Made by a program: the position numbers and the translations under genes
NCBI GenBank assembly: GCA_009823395.1
Contig: CM020519.1
Location: 14,202,501-14,266,500, forward strand
Length of the DNA stretch: 64,000 nucleotides
From: Thamnaconus septentrionalis
Lineage: Eukaryota > Chordata > Actinopteri > Tetraodontiformes > Monacanthidae
Reading direction: 5' to 3'
Shown here: piece by piece, positions 1-40,280 of the stretch
How the letters are laid out: each line of letters starts with the position of its first letter
Position numbering within the stretch: the stretch's first letter is position 1
Notes under the pieces: model-generated
The model's database searches: none
Seen by the model: only the letters and a program-made list of their open reading frames with translations
What the model was told of the DNA's origin: nothing

Positions 1-118
1 TGTGTGTGTGTGCGCGCACGCGTGTGCACGTGCTGTGATGAAGTCTATCATTTGCTGTTCTGGTCTCACTGACTGACTTCTGTGGAGTAACTGGTGTCGA
101 TTAAATCGTCTGCTTGCC

Positions 119-156
<38 letters not shown>

Positions 157-1252
157 TCCTCTGCTGCAAGGCTTGTGATTACAGTGCCTTCAGAAAGGGG
201 CAATTTACTTTTCATAACAACCACACACACACACACTTTGAAAAATGGTGTCCAGACTGAAGAGGAGGGTGTGTATGCAGCTCTTTTGAAGCAGTTTTTT
301 TTCATGTACTCTTTTAACACAGTGAAGTGTGTTGTTTTTGCTCCCGAAGTGATCAGAGTAATGGGGAAGAACCTGCAAGTGCTTTTTTTTTTTTTTTTTT
401 ATTGGCGCACCGGCAAAATGACACCCAGAGTTTGTGTTGCCTGCGTAAAATCAATTTGTTTTTTGGATTATTTGATTACTGAACTTCCAAATATATTTCC
501 TGTAAAGTTGCATTGAATTTAGTGTAAAAAGTCAAACCTTTCTGCACTACAAATACCGGTAAGTCAAAATAAGAAAAATAATGAATTTTTGTAGTTCTTG
601 TACTCTGGTGGTGTTACAATCTTGCCACAACTTCCTGTTCTGAACTTCGCGCGACGTTGCAGTGATACATTTTTGACATACATTCACATCCAGGTATTCA
701 GGAAGTTCCCACTGTCTGCTTTCATCCGTTTTAACTGATTCAAACTGGCTGCCTAACTTTTTTTTCCTTCTCTGGAGTTAATCAGGGTGTCGACACGCCA
801 GGGGTGTTTCGATCAGAAGCTGCTCGCCAACCGGTTCGGACTTTACTGACACGAAATGGTCTCAAATTAAAATCTTTTTCGGGGACCTTTATGTTACTCA
901 GCAGAAAGATTTTTTTTTTTTTTTTGCTGAAGGCATAAATCTGCTTTACAGTAAAAGCCTTTACGTAAGTGGAGCCGCAGAAAGCCTTAAGTCAGAGAAG
1001 CTTAAGGGATAAGTTCCCTTTTCCAAATCCTAAAACTTTGAGAAAAGGCCATAGAGTCAAGAGACCTTTTGCTGTGTGGCCTGCCATCGTTTTGTTCCGC
1101 TGTTCTCACAAAATAAATGTTTTTATTTCTTAAGTGTCAGGCGTTGGGACAAAAGGAGCACTTCACGGCTAACGGTAGCCGCTCGCAGTTCTCCCTTTCC
1201 AATTTGAAATTGTTGCGAATTTCCCATGCCATCGTTTTTCTTGACATCATTT

Positions 1253-1282
1253 TTCACCAAACTTTCTAGAAAGTTTGGTGAA
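1253..1282. repeat. Perfect 30-bp palindrome
   Basis: The 15-bp arm beginning TTCACCAAAC is followed with no spacer by its exact reverse complement, giving a TCTAGA centre. It lies in an afadin intron about 20 bp before a degraded repeat. No function is known. It could form a hairpin in the transcript. Confidence 0.9.
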
Positions 1283-1302
1283 GAAATCCCGTAGTTCTAA
1301 AC

Positions 1303-1567
1303 CAGTGGCTCTCAACTGGTGGAGTCTCAGAACCCACATTTTTTCCCCCGTCATAATAAAGTCACAACCCGAATGTATTCCCCAAAAAATAAAAAACGCT
1401 AGCCCACTTTCTATCACGTCTAGTAAATAAATCATTGAGATTATTGAGTGAAATCGTGTCCTGCAAAATAAATGCCCAACATTTTCTCTATAAACATATA
1501 TGTATTTATTTTAAAAGCTGCAAACCTATCAAACCAGCTCTGCGACCCACTATATGAGAAACGCTAT
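1303..1567. mobile_element. Degraded hAT-like non-autonomous DNA element (probable)
   Basis: The left end begins CAGTGGCTCTCAACTGG. The right end reads CGACCCACTATATGAGAAACGCTA, whose reverse complement matches the left end at many positions (AG-G--TCTCA, then GTGG-GTC). This 'guggttctcaa' type of end is common in vertebrate hAT MITEs. The target-site duplication is not recognisable, so the copy is old or the borders are slightly off. Confidence 0.45.
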
Positions 1568-2239
1568 TCGTGCTGCCACAGTGAAGCTTCAGAATAACAG
1601 CGATTCACTGTTTCATCTGCTGCCCGTTGCTGTTGCGTTTTGCTCTGGCGGCTCCCTAGAGATCGCATTCGTCCGAAAAGGGCATTTTTTTCCCCACGTA
1701 CTACTGGTATGTTTACTCGTACCAATGTGTGCGTAAACGCTGGAATGAAATAAACACCGAAGCGCAGACGTAATGTCCAACGCTGACCCAAATAGGTTCC
1801 CTTCGTCCAAATGCGATGTGGGAAAAGCTGCTCGCCTCCCTTTCTGCACGTCTGTGTTTCTTCCCCACCCAGTCAACTCGCACAATGCTCCTTAAATGAG
1901 CCGTGTGTGCGTGTCTATGTGTGTGTGTGTGTGTGCGTGCGCGCCTAGCCTGATGTGGTTTTCATTCTTGACTGGCTTCCAGCGACCACAGGTTCCTCTG
2001 TGGTCTTCGCCATCGCCCCTCGTTTCTCCCCGGGTTCCTTCCCTCCCTTCTTCTCATCCCTCCCTCTTTTCCACTGCACGGCCCCGCTCACCTCCGTCGC
2101 GTCTCGGAGGCAGCGCGCTCCGCAGAGCTTTCCCCGACGTTACGCCGTTTCACACGACGACGACCAAGAGGCGCTGCTGTTCCCTTTCTCTCTCTCACTG
2201 ATCATCCTCCCTGCTGTCCGTCTCTCTTTTCTTCTCCAG

Positions 2240-31774
<29,535 letters not shown>

Positions 31775-32478
31775 TCGTAGGCCCGAGCCTTTCACCTCCC
31801 CGGCGCCACCTCGATGACAACATTGCCGCTGCCTGGGTTGGGGCGTGGGGTGGGTGGAAGAAAAGAAAAGAAAACGGGTCACGAGAGCCGGTGCTCGCTA
31901 CCCTAACACTGACCGTCTCCTCCAGCTCGTGTTGTTTTGGTTTTTTTCCCTTGTTTTTTTAAAAATTTTATTTTAATCATTTAATAACTGGACCATTTTT
32001 TTTTTTTTTTGACGTAGCTCTATTGTTGCAATAGGAGAGACATTTATGGCTTAATACTTTCTCGTCCTTGTTAAGGTCTGTCAAAGATATATAATGATAA
32101 AGCACTGTAAAAAACGTTTTAATTGTATCTAGTTAGAAATTGAGAATCACACAACAAAGGGGGATATATTTTTGTTTATGAAATGGTTCTTGGGGCGAGT
32201 GATGGACTTCAGTCATTTTAATTTTTTTTTTTTTTTTTTTTTTTTAGCTCACTGACATAAGAACAATTTTACTGTTTTTTTATGCCATTTTTCTGCATCA
32301 ACTTGTTTTCGCTCTTTTAATTCCTTCTCGACTGCAGAAATGGCCGTGGTAGAGCTCCAGACCAATCTGATTTTTTTATTTTATTTCTCACATTAAAAAA
32401 AAAAAAAAAAAAATCATTTCTCAGCGAGTGGAAACACTGTTATTTCATTCCGTAGCAAGAAAGCTTGGGATTTCCTTT

Positions 32479-32502
32479 GTGTGCGTGTGTGTTTGTGTGC
32501 GC

Positions 32503-32569
<67 letters not shown>
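32479..32569. repeat. Long (TG/CG)n microsatellite in the afadin 3' UTR region
   Basis: About 90 bp of TG units carry interspersed CG near the start. It accounts for the Thr/His and Cys/Val frames on both strands. Confidence 0.95.
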
Positions 32570-32570
<1 letters not shown>

Positions 32571-33393
32571 TTTAGGTAAACTAAAAGATTCTCCAGAGGA
32601 GGATGGAACACCCTGGAGAAGGGTCTTCAAGTGCACAACATTACTGTAAATATTCGGGGGGGCCACAACTGTCTCACTATTTTACTACTGTAGAAATCTT
32701 CCAGGCTACTAATAACTACCTAGCTGGTGTGATTGAGTAGTTTTCTGGTCACCGATAATCCAACACGAGTCGAAACCGGATAGTCGTTTGAAATGTTTTG
32801 CCCAGACCTGTAGTAACTTTATTTTTGCTTTCTTTTGTTTTTACAGATGTTTGTATGGTTAATTTGTTTGATTGTATTCTCTGGATTCCACAAAGTAATA
32901 CTCTTTTTGGGGGGTTGTTCACAATGTCATTGTTGTTGTTGTTCTTTTTCCCACCAAAATAAGAATTAAAACTGATCTTAAAGGTTTTCTTTTTCTTCTT
33001 TGCAGATATTTATTTCAAATCTTGTTGGGAGGGGGAAACACATACTTGCACAAATTCCTGTTTGTATTACTGAATATGAGTCTGCAAAGGGTTCCAACAA
33101 GTAACTTGCATTTTGGACCTCGTCCTGTGGTTGTAGTTCAGCTGTTTCTTCACTATTTTTACACCAGCTGTTGTTCGGGAAGATCCAGATGTTTCCTCTT
33201 GAGGAATTTAGTCAAGGTGACTGAACTGATTGTACAAATTAAATATATACACAAATGATTTCCATAAACACATTCAACACAACTGCTGCTGTGGTGTTGT
33301 AGAAAAGGAACGCACTACAAAATCTTGTGTGTTGCCCCCAGCTCCTCAAGTTTCAAGATAACAGAATAAATAAAAGTGGTGTTCAAGACGCGT

Positions 33394-33441
33394 CTATGTT
33401 CTGCAGTTTGAGTGACTTATGTTCTGCAGTTTGAGTGACTC
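33394..33441. repeat. Tandem duplication of 23 bp
   Basis: The unit TATGTTCTGCAGTTTGAGTG plus ACT is repeated twice in a row between the two candidate poly(A) signals. Confidence 0.85.
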
Positions 33442-33675
33442 CATCCTGTGTGTGGGTTTATTTAATTTCTGTTTTTTCCCTCCGGGAGCTCCCCACTAAA
33501 GCTGTTGCTACATAACGAGTTAAGATGCCGTTCTAATATTTGGCCGACAGAAGCGTGTGTCCTCTGCCCCTGCAACCAGTTCTTCTTTCAAGGTTTCAAT
33601 GCAAACTGAATCATTTAAATGGTTTCATGTTTAGCCTTTTGTAAATCATTAATAAATACAGATTTTTCAACAGTG

Positions 33676-34670
33676 CCAGTTTGATGCGTTCTTTGTCATT
33701 CAATACAATCAAAAGAAACGAAACTGCACTCTTGCTATCCACGAAGTTTGTTTTATTAGTCTCCTGATGACTCAACTATGAACAATTGAAAGCACCTGTC
33801 AAAGGCAATCAATTGCAAATGTCTATAAAATATGTGTGTTTTGTTTTTATCAGCATCAGTCTCTTGCGACTAAGCCGATTCATTTTTTTTGTATAATTAC
33901 AAAAAATGATGCATTATCCATTTAATGAAGATTCACACACAAGCTTGTAAAGAGAGGTGAACGTTATGCAGCCCTTTTTGTGACAAAACAGAACGGAGAC
34001 CTGACAGCATCAAAGTTCCAATAATATTTCATTAACAACGTGTTACTGGAGGAATGACAATGTTTCCACAAACTGTCCTTCAGGTTGAACAATCAATAAT
34101 GAAATTAATACATGACTAAATAAGTGTATCATTTATCCAATAAATAAATATTTAAACATGTAATTGTAACGAATGAAGTAAGTATTGTTTGATTAATTTA
34201 AAAGCCCATTACTTCACAACATATTTATTTCTGCAGTGGGTCTCTGTTGACAAAACCGCTTAAATGACTAATGATGCCTGCAGTGAAAACGCTACAATTT
34301 GAACCTGCCAAAATAACCATGATGATAACAATGTACAATCACAGTAATAAAGATACTGACTTTCAAAGGGGATGATGGCGAAAACTTCGGAAATTAAAGC
34401 TTTAAAAGTAATCTTAAAAAAATAGTCATCATTAATCGGTTGAATATTTGCATCCGGTAATTAAATTGGAAAGTTAAAATTAAAAAAGAAAAGAAAAGAA
34501 AAGAAATCCAACAAGACAGCGCAAAAAGGCCCTTAGCAGCGACTGATTGGGATTCAGATGTAATTATCTTCTCTATTGTTTCCGCCACTTCATGACGTAA
34601 TGCCGCCACCGAAAAATAGCAGCGGTTTTCTTTTGCTATAACGTTAGCCACAAAGTGCTTCTCGACACGC
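33676..34670. other. Intergenic stretch, nothing recognised
   Basis: AT-rich sequence between the afadin poly(A) region and the tRNA gene. It contains several AATAAA-like words and no supported coding frame. Confidence 0.6.
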
Positions 34671-34685
34671 AAAAAAAAAAAAAAA
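34671..34685 (-). terminator. RNA polymerase III terminator of the tRNA-Tyr gene
   Basis: Fifteen A on the + strand give T15 on the - strand, starting a few bases after the tRNA 3' end. This is the usual Pol III stop signal. Confidence 0.85.
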
Positions 34686-34688
34686 GTT

Positions 34689-34776
34689 TCCTTCGAGCCG
34701 GATTTGAACCAGCGACCTAAGGATGTCAGTGGATTGCCTCTACAGTCCTCCGCTCTACCAACTGAGCTATCGAAGG
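34689..34776 (-). tRNA. tRNA-Tyr (GUA) with a 15-nt intron
   Basis: Read on the - strand from 34776, the gene starts CCTTCGATAGCTCAGTTGG and ends GGCTCGAAGG plus discriminator A at 34689. The 7-bp acceptor stem (CCTTCGA/TCGAAGG), D arm with A box TAGCTCAGTTGG, T arm with B box GGTTCAAATCC and anticodon stem GAGGA/TCCTT are all intact. The anticodon loop is CT-GTA-GA. A 15-nt intron (34725-34739) interrupts it one base 3' of the anticodon, where eukaryotic tRNA-Tyr introns lie. Without the intron the tRNA is 73 nt. It appears functional. A protein frame over it is spurious. Confidence 0.97.
34725..34739 (-). other. Intron of tRNA-Tyr
   Basis: Fifteen nt (- strand AGGCAATCCACTGAC) lie between tRNA positions 37 and 38. 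It would be removed by the tRNA splicing endonuclease. Confidence 0.92.
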
Positions 34777-36430
34777 CGATGCAAACGCCCGTGTTTTTAC
34801 GAAATATATACAAACCTGCGACACACGCGGCGTCTTTCAGTGTGGGAGATATGTGAATATCGCTTTTCCTTTACTTCCCATAACGGGTATATTTCAGCTA
34901 TTTAGGCTGCTTTCGTAGAAATAGTGGCGGGGCTGTCTAAAGAGGTAGGCCGATGCAATGAGGACATTGTATGGAATAGGATTTTCGGGCATCGAGCCCC
35001 CGCGCTCCGTTAATCAGCACAGTTCAAAACAGATAAAAGTAGGTTTAACACAAAACTTTAAAAAGTTTACAGCATTTAGTATTCCAGAGCGGTCGCCGAT
35101 CCGAGTTCGAACCGTGTTTCCAAGATCGGACGAAATCGGTCGTTCTCAGGTTGATATGGCCGTAAAACGTGAGGCACGGTTCAAAATTCAGTTTTCATAT
35201 GTGACCAGGAAGACCACCAGCGTAATGTTTTCATTGTAGTGGTAAACAGCAAACAGTCAATTTGGTCATTGGTTTGCTTTGACATTTTCAAGCACGTCTT
35301 TGCGACCAACGACAGTGTACAGACAAGGTTCAGGACTTCCTCGTTGAATGTTGGCAAGAAACCGCTGCCGGTTGAGCTCTTCTCAATGAGAGAGAAACAC
35401 CTCCCTCTGCTGGTGATAAAGGGTATAATATTTAAAAAATGATTTAAAAAAAAATACTTCAGACACCACGAAACTCACTGAATGACTGACTGATGATAGG
35501 GAGTGGTAGAATGCAAAATCTCAGCATGTCAGACAATTGAAAAATCGATATGTATTTCTTTTGGGGGGGATCTTGGCTCAGCTGAGCCATTTGCCATGTT
35601 GTTATTTGTTCTGAAACATCAAGAACAACAGTTCTTGCACATGTTGCATTAGGAGAGAGAAAGGAAAAGAAAGGAGCAAAAAAAACAACAACAAAACACT
35701 GGACAATCAGAGCAAACATACTGTATGGAAATAGCGTGCTGAAAGGTCAGAGGGCACTAAATTGTTTAGCGAGGCCGTGTCAGTCTGAAAAAGTGGAATA
35801 ACTAATAAACATTACAATTTTATTTGAGTACTTGTGTAACTGTGTTAAAGTGTCTCGCAGATTATGCCACAATAATTTTCTCCTTTTTTTTTTTTTTTTT
35901 TTTTTTTGCAGAATATGTATTTTTATAGCTGTGTCCACAATATTTGAGTATTTTCCTGTGGTTAAATAATATAGGCTCACTTATATTCATGCATTCCCAA
36001 CATGTGTCAGAGGAGGCAAGCAATAACAGTACCTGACTAACTGCAATTAATCAAACTCAGACCATTACACGTGCAACACTTTTTTTTTTCTCTTGGTCTA
36101 AAAATCTTCCCTGCTGGTATGTTCGGCAAACTGAAGAGGAATTTGACGCGCATGTGAGAGAGAACAGACCTGAGACCAGCGGCAGGCTTGTTGTCAACGT
36201 GGCCGAGCTAACTTTGCAAAGCCTCACACACTCCACTTTGCCAAGCTCCAGTCGGAAGTGTTTTCAGGACAGTATGTCTTACGTTGAGAAAATGAAAATA
36301 CCCTTAAGACCCAACTGCTGCAGTTGTGGCAATTTTAAAGCAGAAATGGAAGACAGTTTTACTTTCTTCATGAAAACAGAACAAAGAGTGCCACTGAAGG
36401 CTTTTGTAATAAAAAATTATATACAGTATA
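34777..36430. other. Intergenic stretch, no gene recognised
   Basis: AT-rich sequence with poly-T and poly-A runs (for example 35885-35907). A lone B-box-like word (gagttcgaacc, near 35102-35112) has no matching tRNA fold around it. The open frames here show no family resemblance. Confidence 0.55.
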
Positions 36431-36437
36431 CATTTAT

Positions 36438-36722
36438 TTTCCTGGAGTTTGCATGTTCTCCCCGTGTCTGCGTGGGTTCTCTCCGGGTTCTCCAGCTTCC
36501 TCCCACAGTCCAAAAACATGCATGTGAGGTCAATTGAACACTCTAAATAGTCCGTAGGTGTGCATGTGAGTGTGAATGGTTGTTTGTTTCTGTGTGGCCC
36601 TGCGATGAACTGGCGACTTGTCCAGGGTGTCACCCTGCCTTCGCCCTAAGACAGCTGGGATAGGCTCCAGCAGACCCCCGTGACCCTGAATTGGAATAAG
36701 TGGGTATAGAAGATGGATGAAT
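36438..36722. mobile_element. Non-LTR retrotransposon 3' tail common in teleosts
   Basis: It contains the well-known run 'cctggagtttgcatgttctccccgtgtctgcgtgggttctctccgggttctcc', then 'ccctgcgatgaactggcgacttgtccagggtgt', and ends 'agaagatggatgaatga'. These blocks occur in very many copies in fish genomes. No reverse transcriptase frame is present. The element is a 5'-truncated fragment. Confidence 0.75.
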
Positions 36723-37095
36723 GATTTATTTTCCACTTCATCCTTGACTGGCTCTGGCAAGAGTTAATTAGGTGCATTGCCGCCAGGCAAGGATTTGTGC
36801 AGTCCATCAAGTTTGGTCCCTACAAGAGGATGTTCACCAAATCACAAGTCTTCTTCTTCTTTTTTTTGAATGGGCCTCCCCTTTCTAAGCATTCTCAATG
36901 GGCATGTTTCCACACATATACCTGTGAAATAATGGTCGCCTGTGACGCCATCTCATTGTTGTATGTTTTCAATTATGTGTTCAGGGTCGGGGACTGAGCC
37001 CCAGCGATGAGACTAGTTCTGGAACGGAGCACGTCCTTCGCCAGGGCCAAAGACCCAATTACAATTTGAATGTTTATTCATTATCCTATTTATTT

Positions 37096-37206
37096 ATTAT
37101 CTTCCATTCCATCCCATCTTCTACGCCTTATCCGGAGTCGGGTCGCGGGGGGGCAGCAGTCTCAGCAGAGATGTCCAGACTTCCTTGGCCCCAGTCACCT
37201 CCTCCA
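37096..37206. mobile_element. Second teleost retroelement fragment
   Basis: 'cttccattccatcccatcttctacgccttatccggagtcgggtcgcgggggggcagcagtctcagcagagatgtccagacttcc' matches a repeat seen throughout fish genomes. It is a short, non-coding fragment just upstream of the GPR176 promoter region. Confidence 0.6.
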
Positions 37207-37357
37207 TTCATTATTTTTATTATTATTGCTATTTGCAATTATTTTAATGGTCAATAATCTTAAGATTTTATTTATTTATTATTTTTTTCCCAAAGATCAC
37301 CAACGCACCCGCACGTTTGTCATTCACAAGATTCCGTGGAGTTCCTGGCTTCTGTCA

Positions 37358-37418
37358 CCGGTGGAGGAGGAGGAGGAAGAGGAGAGGGAGGAGGAGGAGG
37401 AGGAAGAGGAGGAGGGGC
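37358..37418. repeat. (GGA)n purine-rich tract
   Basis: About 60 bp of GGA/GAA units lie roughly 460-520 bp upstream of the GPR176 ATG. It is a candidate triplex-forming or GA-factor region. It generates false poly-Glu, poly-Ser and poly-Gly frames. Confidence 0.85.
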
Positions 37419-37559
37419 TCTCCTCTCTTTCTCGCGTCTCTCGCCACTCGCTGCACAGACGAAAAGCCTCTGCGCGCGCACACACACACACACATACATA
37501 CATACATGCGCACGCACGCGCCAGCATTATCCTCCTCCTCATCATCATCATCATCATCA

Positions 37560-38160
37560 CTCCCCCCTCCAGGATGGCGAGAGGCGACGTCTGCGCGCTT
37601 CCCGTCGCAGCTCCCGCGTCTTCGGCTCTTGCGAGACGCAGCGATTCCTGACCGCCGCATGATGCCGCCTCCCCTTCGCTGAGGAACTCCTCGCCGCGTG
37701 CGTCCACTCCCAGCCACCGCCCACTCCACCACCCAACCGACCCCCCCACCCCCCACCCGCCGCCCAGCTGGTCTCGAGTCGTGCGCGGCGGCAGTGGTCG
37801 GGGATGACCCCACGGTGCGGGCGGCTCGCAGCATCCCGCCCGCCCTTCTGAAAAGCAGCGCGGCCGCGGCTTCGTGCGACCATGGCCGGCGGCGGCGGCG
37901 GCACCACGGCGGCGGCGCTCGGGGACGCCGCGGTCAATCTGACGGTGGACGCGCTGAACGCGTCGAGCACGGCGACCTGGTGGGAGGGGAGCCCGGCACC
38001 TGGCGGGGCTGCCGGGCTGGCGGAGCCGCAGCGGCTCCTCCGGGAGCAAGCCTACCGGGACTTCAGCACCGCCGTCCAGGTCCTCATCCTCATAAGTTCG
38101 CTCCTCGGTAAGTGAAGAAAGCGTATTGAAGGCGCCGCGATTCGGGTGAAGATCAATGGC
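37560..38160 (+). promoter_or_regulatory. gpr176: CpG island over GPR176 exon 1
   Basis: CpG and GC content are far above the surroundings, both before the ATG (for example gcgtgcgtccact, cgcgcggccgc) and through exon 1. This is typical of a vertebrate CpG-island promoter. No TATA box is seen close upstream. A short upstream frame starts at the ATG near 37574 and ends before the main ATG, so leaky scanning could matter if it is transcribed. Confidence 0.65.
37882..38107 (+). CDS. gpr176: GPR176 exon 1: extracellular N-terminus and TM1
   Basis: The ATG has a strong context (gcgaccATGG). The exon encodes 75 residues plus one base and ends at ctcctcg|gtaagt. The N-terminus is Gly/Ala-rich with sequons at N19 (NLT) and N26 (NAS). 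It leads into REQAYRDFSTAVQVLILISS, which matches the TM1 entry of GPR176. GPR176 is an orphan class A receptor reported to couple constitutively to Gz and to act in the mouse suprachiasmatic clock (family knowledge). Confidence 0.95.
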
Positions 38161-40205
38161 TGTTTTGTTTTTTAAAAAAAACCCTTTTCCTGGAACGTCA
38201 TCAGCGTGTGTGTGTGTGTGTGTGTGTTCTTCAGCTGAAAGCAGGTCATGCGTCCTCACGGAAGCTGTTAAGTGTCATGATAACTGTGCAGTGTTTGCTC
38301 ATCTGTCACCATCCCATTGTTGTTTCAGCAAAGGCAAACGTAGGTCTTCAAACAGGTGGAAAGCAAGACTTGTCATTGGTGCTGCAAGTGTTCATCCATT
38401 CAAAAAAGAAAAGCTCATTGAAAACAGTGATCAGGTTTATATATATTTATAGACATAAAAAACAATAACCTCCTTCAGCAGTCAAAAAAAGCCAGTCACG
38501 CCTCTCAAACTGCAACACTAACATATTCACTGATAATTTCACATTCACTGTATTTGATACATGATACATTAGAAAAATCTCCTGCTATACTCAAAAGGGT
38601 ACGTTTCTACACAGTCTTCCTCAGAATCTGCCTCTTTCATAAACACACTGGCTCTGAAAATGGAACAGGTTGGTGATAAGGGAAGCTGATGACTGAGTTG
38701 ACGGACTGCACAGCAATCACGACCTTTCCCGCCATTGACATCCACTGCATTTTCCACCAGGAAAACTAAAACCTTCTGCCGTCTGAGTCTGGTTTATACT
38801 TCTGTGTCAGCTCCAAGCTGCGGCCTGCGTGTTTACATTAGTTGGTGCTGTATCTGCGACGTGGAATGTGCCGTACTTTACTGGCCACTGAGGGATTTTG
38901 GTCAGTCTGAAGGGGGCGGACGCCGAGCAGAATTATAGTCATCAAAAATCATTTGTCTGTCATTTTATATGATGCTCATTTGCTTGTCCGGCACGGTTTA
39001 CGTGACACTGACAAAAACCTACGAGGCAAGACAACACACCCCTCCTCTTTCTTAAAATGATGTCACTGTCATTGAGAACCGGCAAGAGAGTACCTTGGGC
39101 AACTCAGGGGCATGATTTTGTATAAATAAAGCTTGGCTTTCTCACAAAACCCAAACATGTCCCCTGGGAACAAAACAAAGGTAAAACGGGCAACAATCCA
39201 AAAAAACAAATCCAACATGAAAACAAAAACAACACAAGAAATTTAATCTGAGACAAGACCAACAAGAAACCGCAATCTGCAGCAACAACCTGACAAACAA
39301 AGGAAGACGGGAACTATTTATACAAGAGGGCAAAGGAACACAGGTGAGGACAATCAGCGGCAGGGCCAATGACGAGACGCAGGTGAAAATCACACGGGGC
39401 AGAAAAAGGAGGGAAAACAAGGACAGGAAGTAAAGTTACTGAAAACACAAAGGAAGACGAGACTATCAAAATAAAACAGAAAGTTCCCCCAGACAATAGG
39501 ACAGTTTGTGAGTGACTGCACAACCTGTCTCCTGTTGTGCAGGAGGCTGTTTTTGTTTGGGCAGATGTTCACATTTGGTGCATGCGTTTTGATTTAAAGT
39601 CAAATGCGATTGGATTCAATCGTGGAGGTTCGTATCTGCTAGTTGGGTGGGAGGGGGTTGTCGACGACCCTGCTATTCTGCAGTTAGCGGATGAGTAGAA
39701 GCCTTTCACTGGCGTTAGCAGGTCAACCCGACACTTTTTGTTGGACACTTCCATGTGTGAACGTGCGACGTTGAGGCGGAAATCAGACATTTCAGTCTTG
39801 GCTTCAGCTGGATGCAAGTTCGTCGCAAACAGCGTGGCCAGGGGTCTGCAACACCTTGTGAAAAAAGTCCGAAAATGACATCGAAATGACTTTGGTCTGC
39901 AGCGCTCCATCTGCTTAGCACTGATTTTCCTGATGCACGTGCTGATGCTGAGAAAAGCTTCTGAAGCATCATGCAGGGGGAAAAAACAGTCACATATCCT
40001 TGAGTCTGGTTGGCTGGGTGTGTTTCATGGAAAAGAATTAACGCGTTATGTTTGCGAGCAATTTAGTCGCAAGCCGAGGGCGCTGTTGCAAGCTGGTTGC
40101 CTGCCGCTGCTTAACAGCAAGAAAATAACCGGGAAAAATCGATTGAATCAAATCAAAATCCTTTCTGGATAATATTTTAAAATTTGTGATTGACAGCACA
40201 CACAT

Positions 40206-40280
<75 letters not shown>

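Larger units (their letters stand above)
1..2239 (+). other. Afadin intron upstream of the PDZ exon (no exon seen)
   Basis: No afadin exon or other gene could be supported here. The stretch holds TG/CG microsatellite sequence at 1-30 and about 121-154, a perfect 30-bp palindrome (1253-1282), a probable hAT-type repeat (about 1303-1567) and a pyrimidine-rich run that leads into the acceptor at 2238-2239. The open frames at 66-516 are translated CA/TG repeats. Confidence 0.6.
31775..33675 (+). other. afdn: Afadin 3' UTR (approximate) with candidate poly(A) signals
   Basis: T-rich, stop-rich sequence follows the TAG. AATAAA hexamers lie at 33365-33370 and 33651-33656. The second is followed by the T/GT-rich run 'gatttttcaacagtgccagtttgatgcgttc'. 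A long (TG)n tract (about 32479-32569) lies inside. The end is inferred from the last AATAAA. Confidence 0.55.

Noticed and set aside
66..516. Open frames of 84 and 140 residues
   Set aside because: They are translations of CA/TG microsatellites (His-Thr and Val-Cys runs) with no other coding sign.
34394..34813. 139-residue - strand frame
   Set aside because: Its FDSSVGRAEDCR stretch is the translated tRNA-Tyr gene.
35085..35120. B-box-like word 'gagttcgaacc'
   Set aside because: No A box, stems or acceptor around it, so no second tRNA is called.
37324..38259. 311-residue - strand frame over the CpG island
   Set aside because: Arises from GC-rich DNA and the GGA and ATC repeats. GPR176 exon 1 lies on the other strand.
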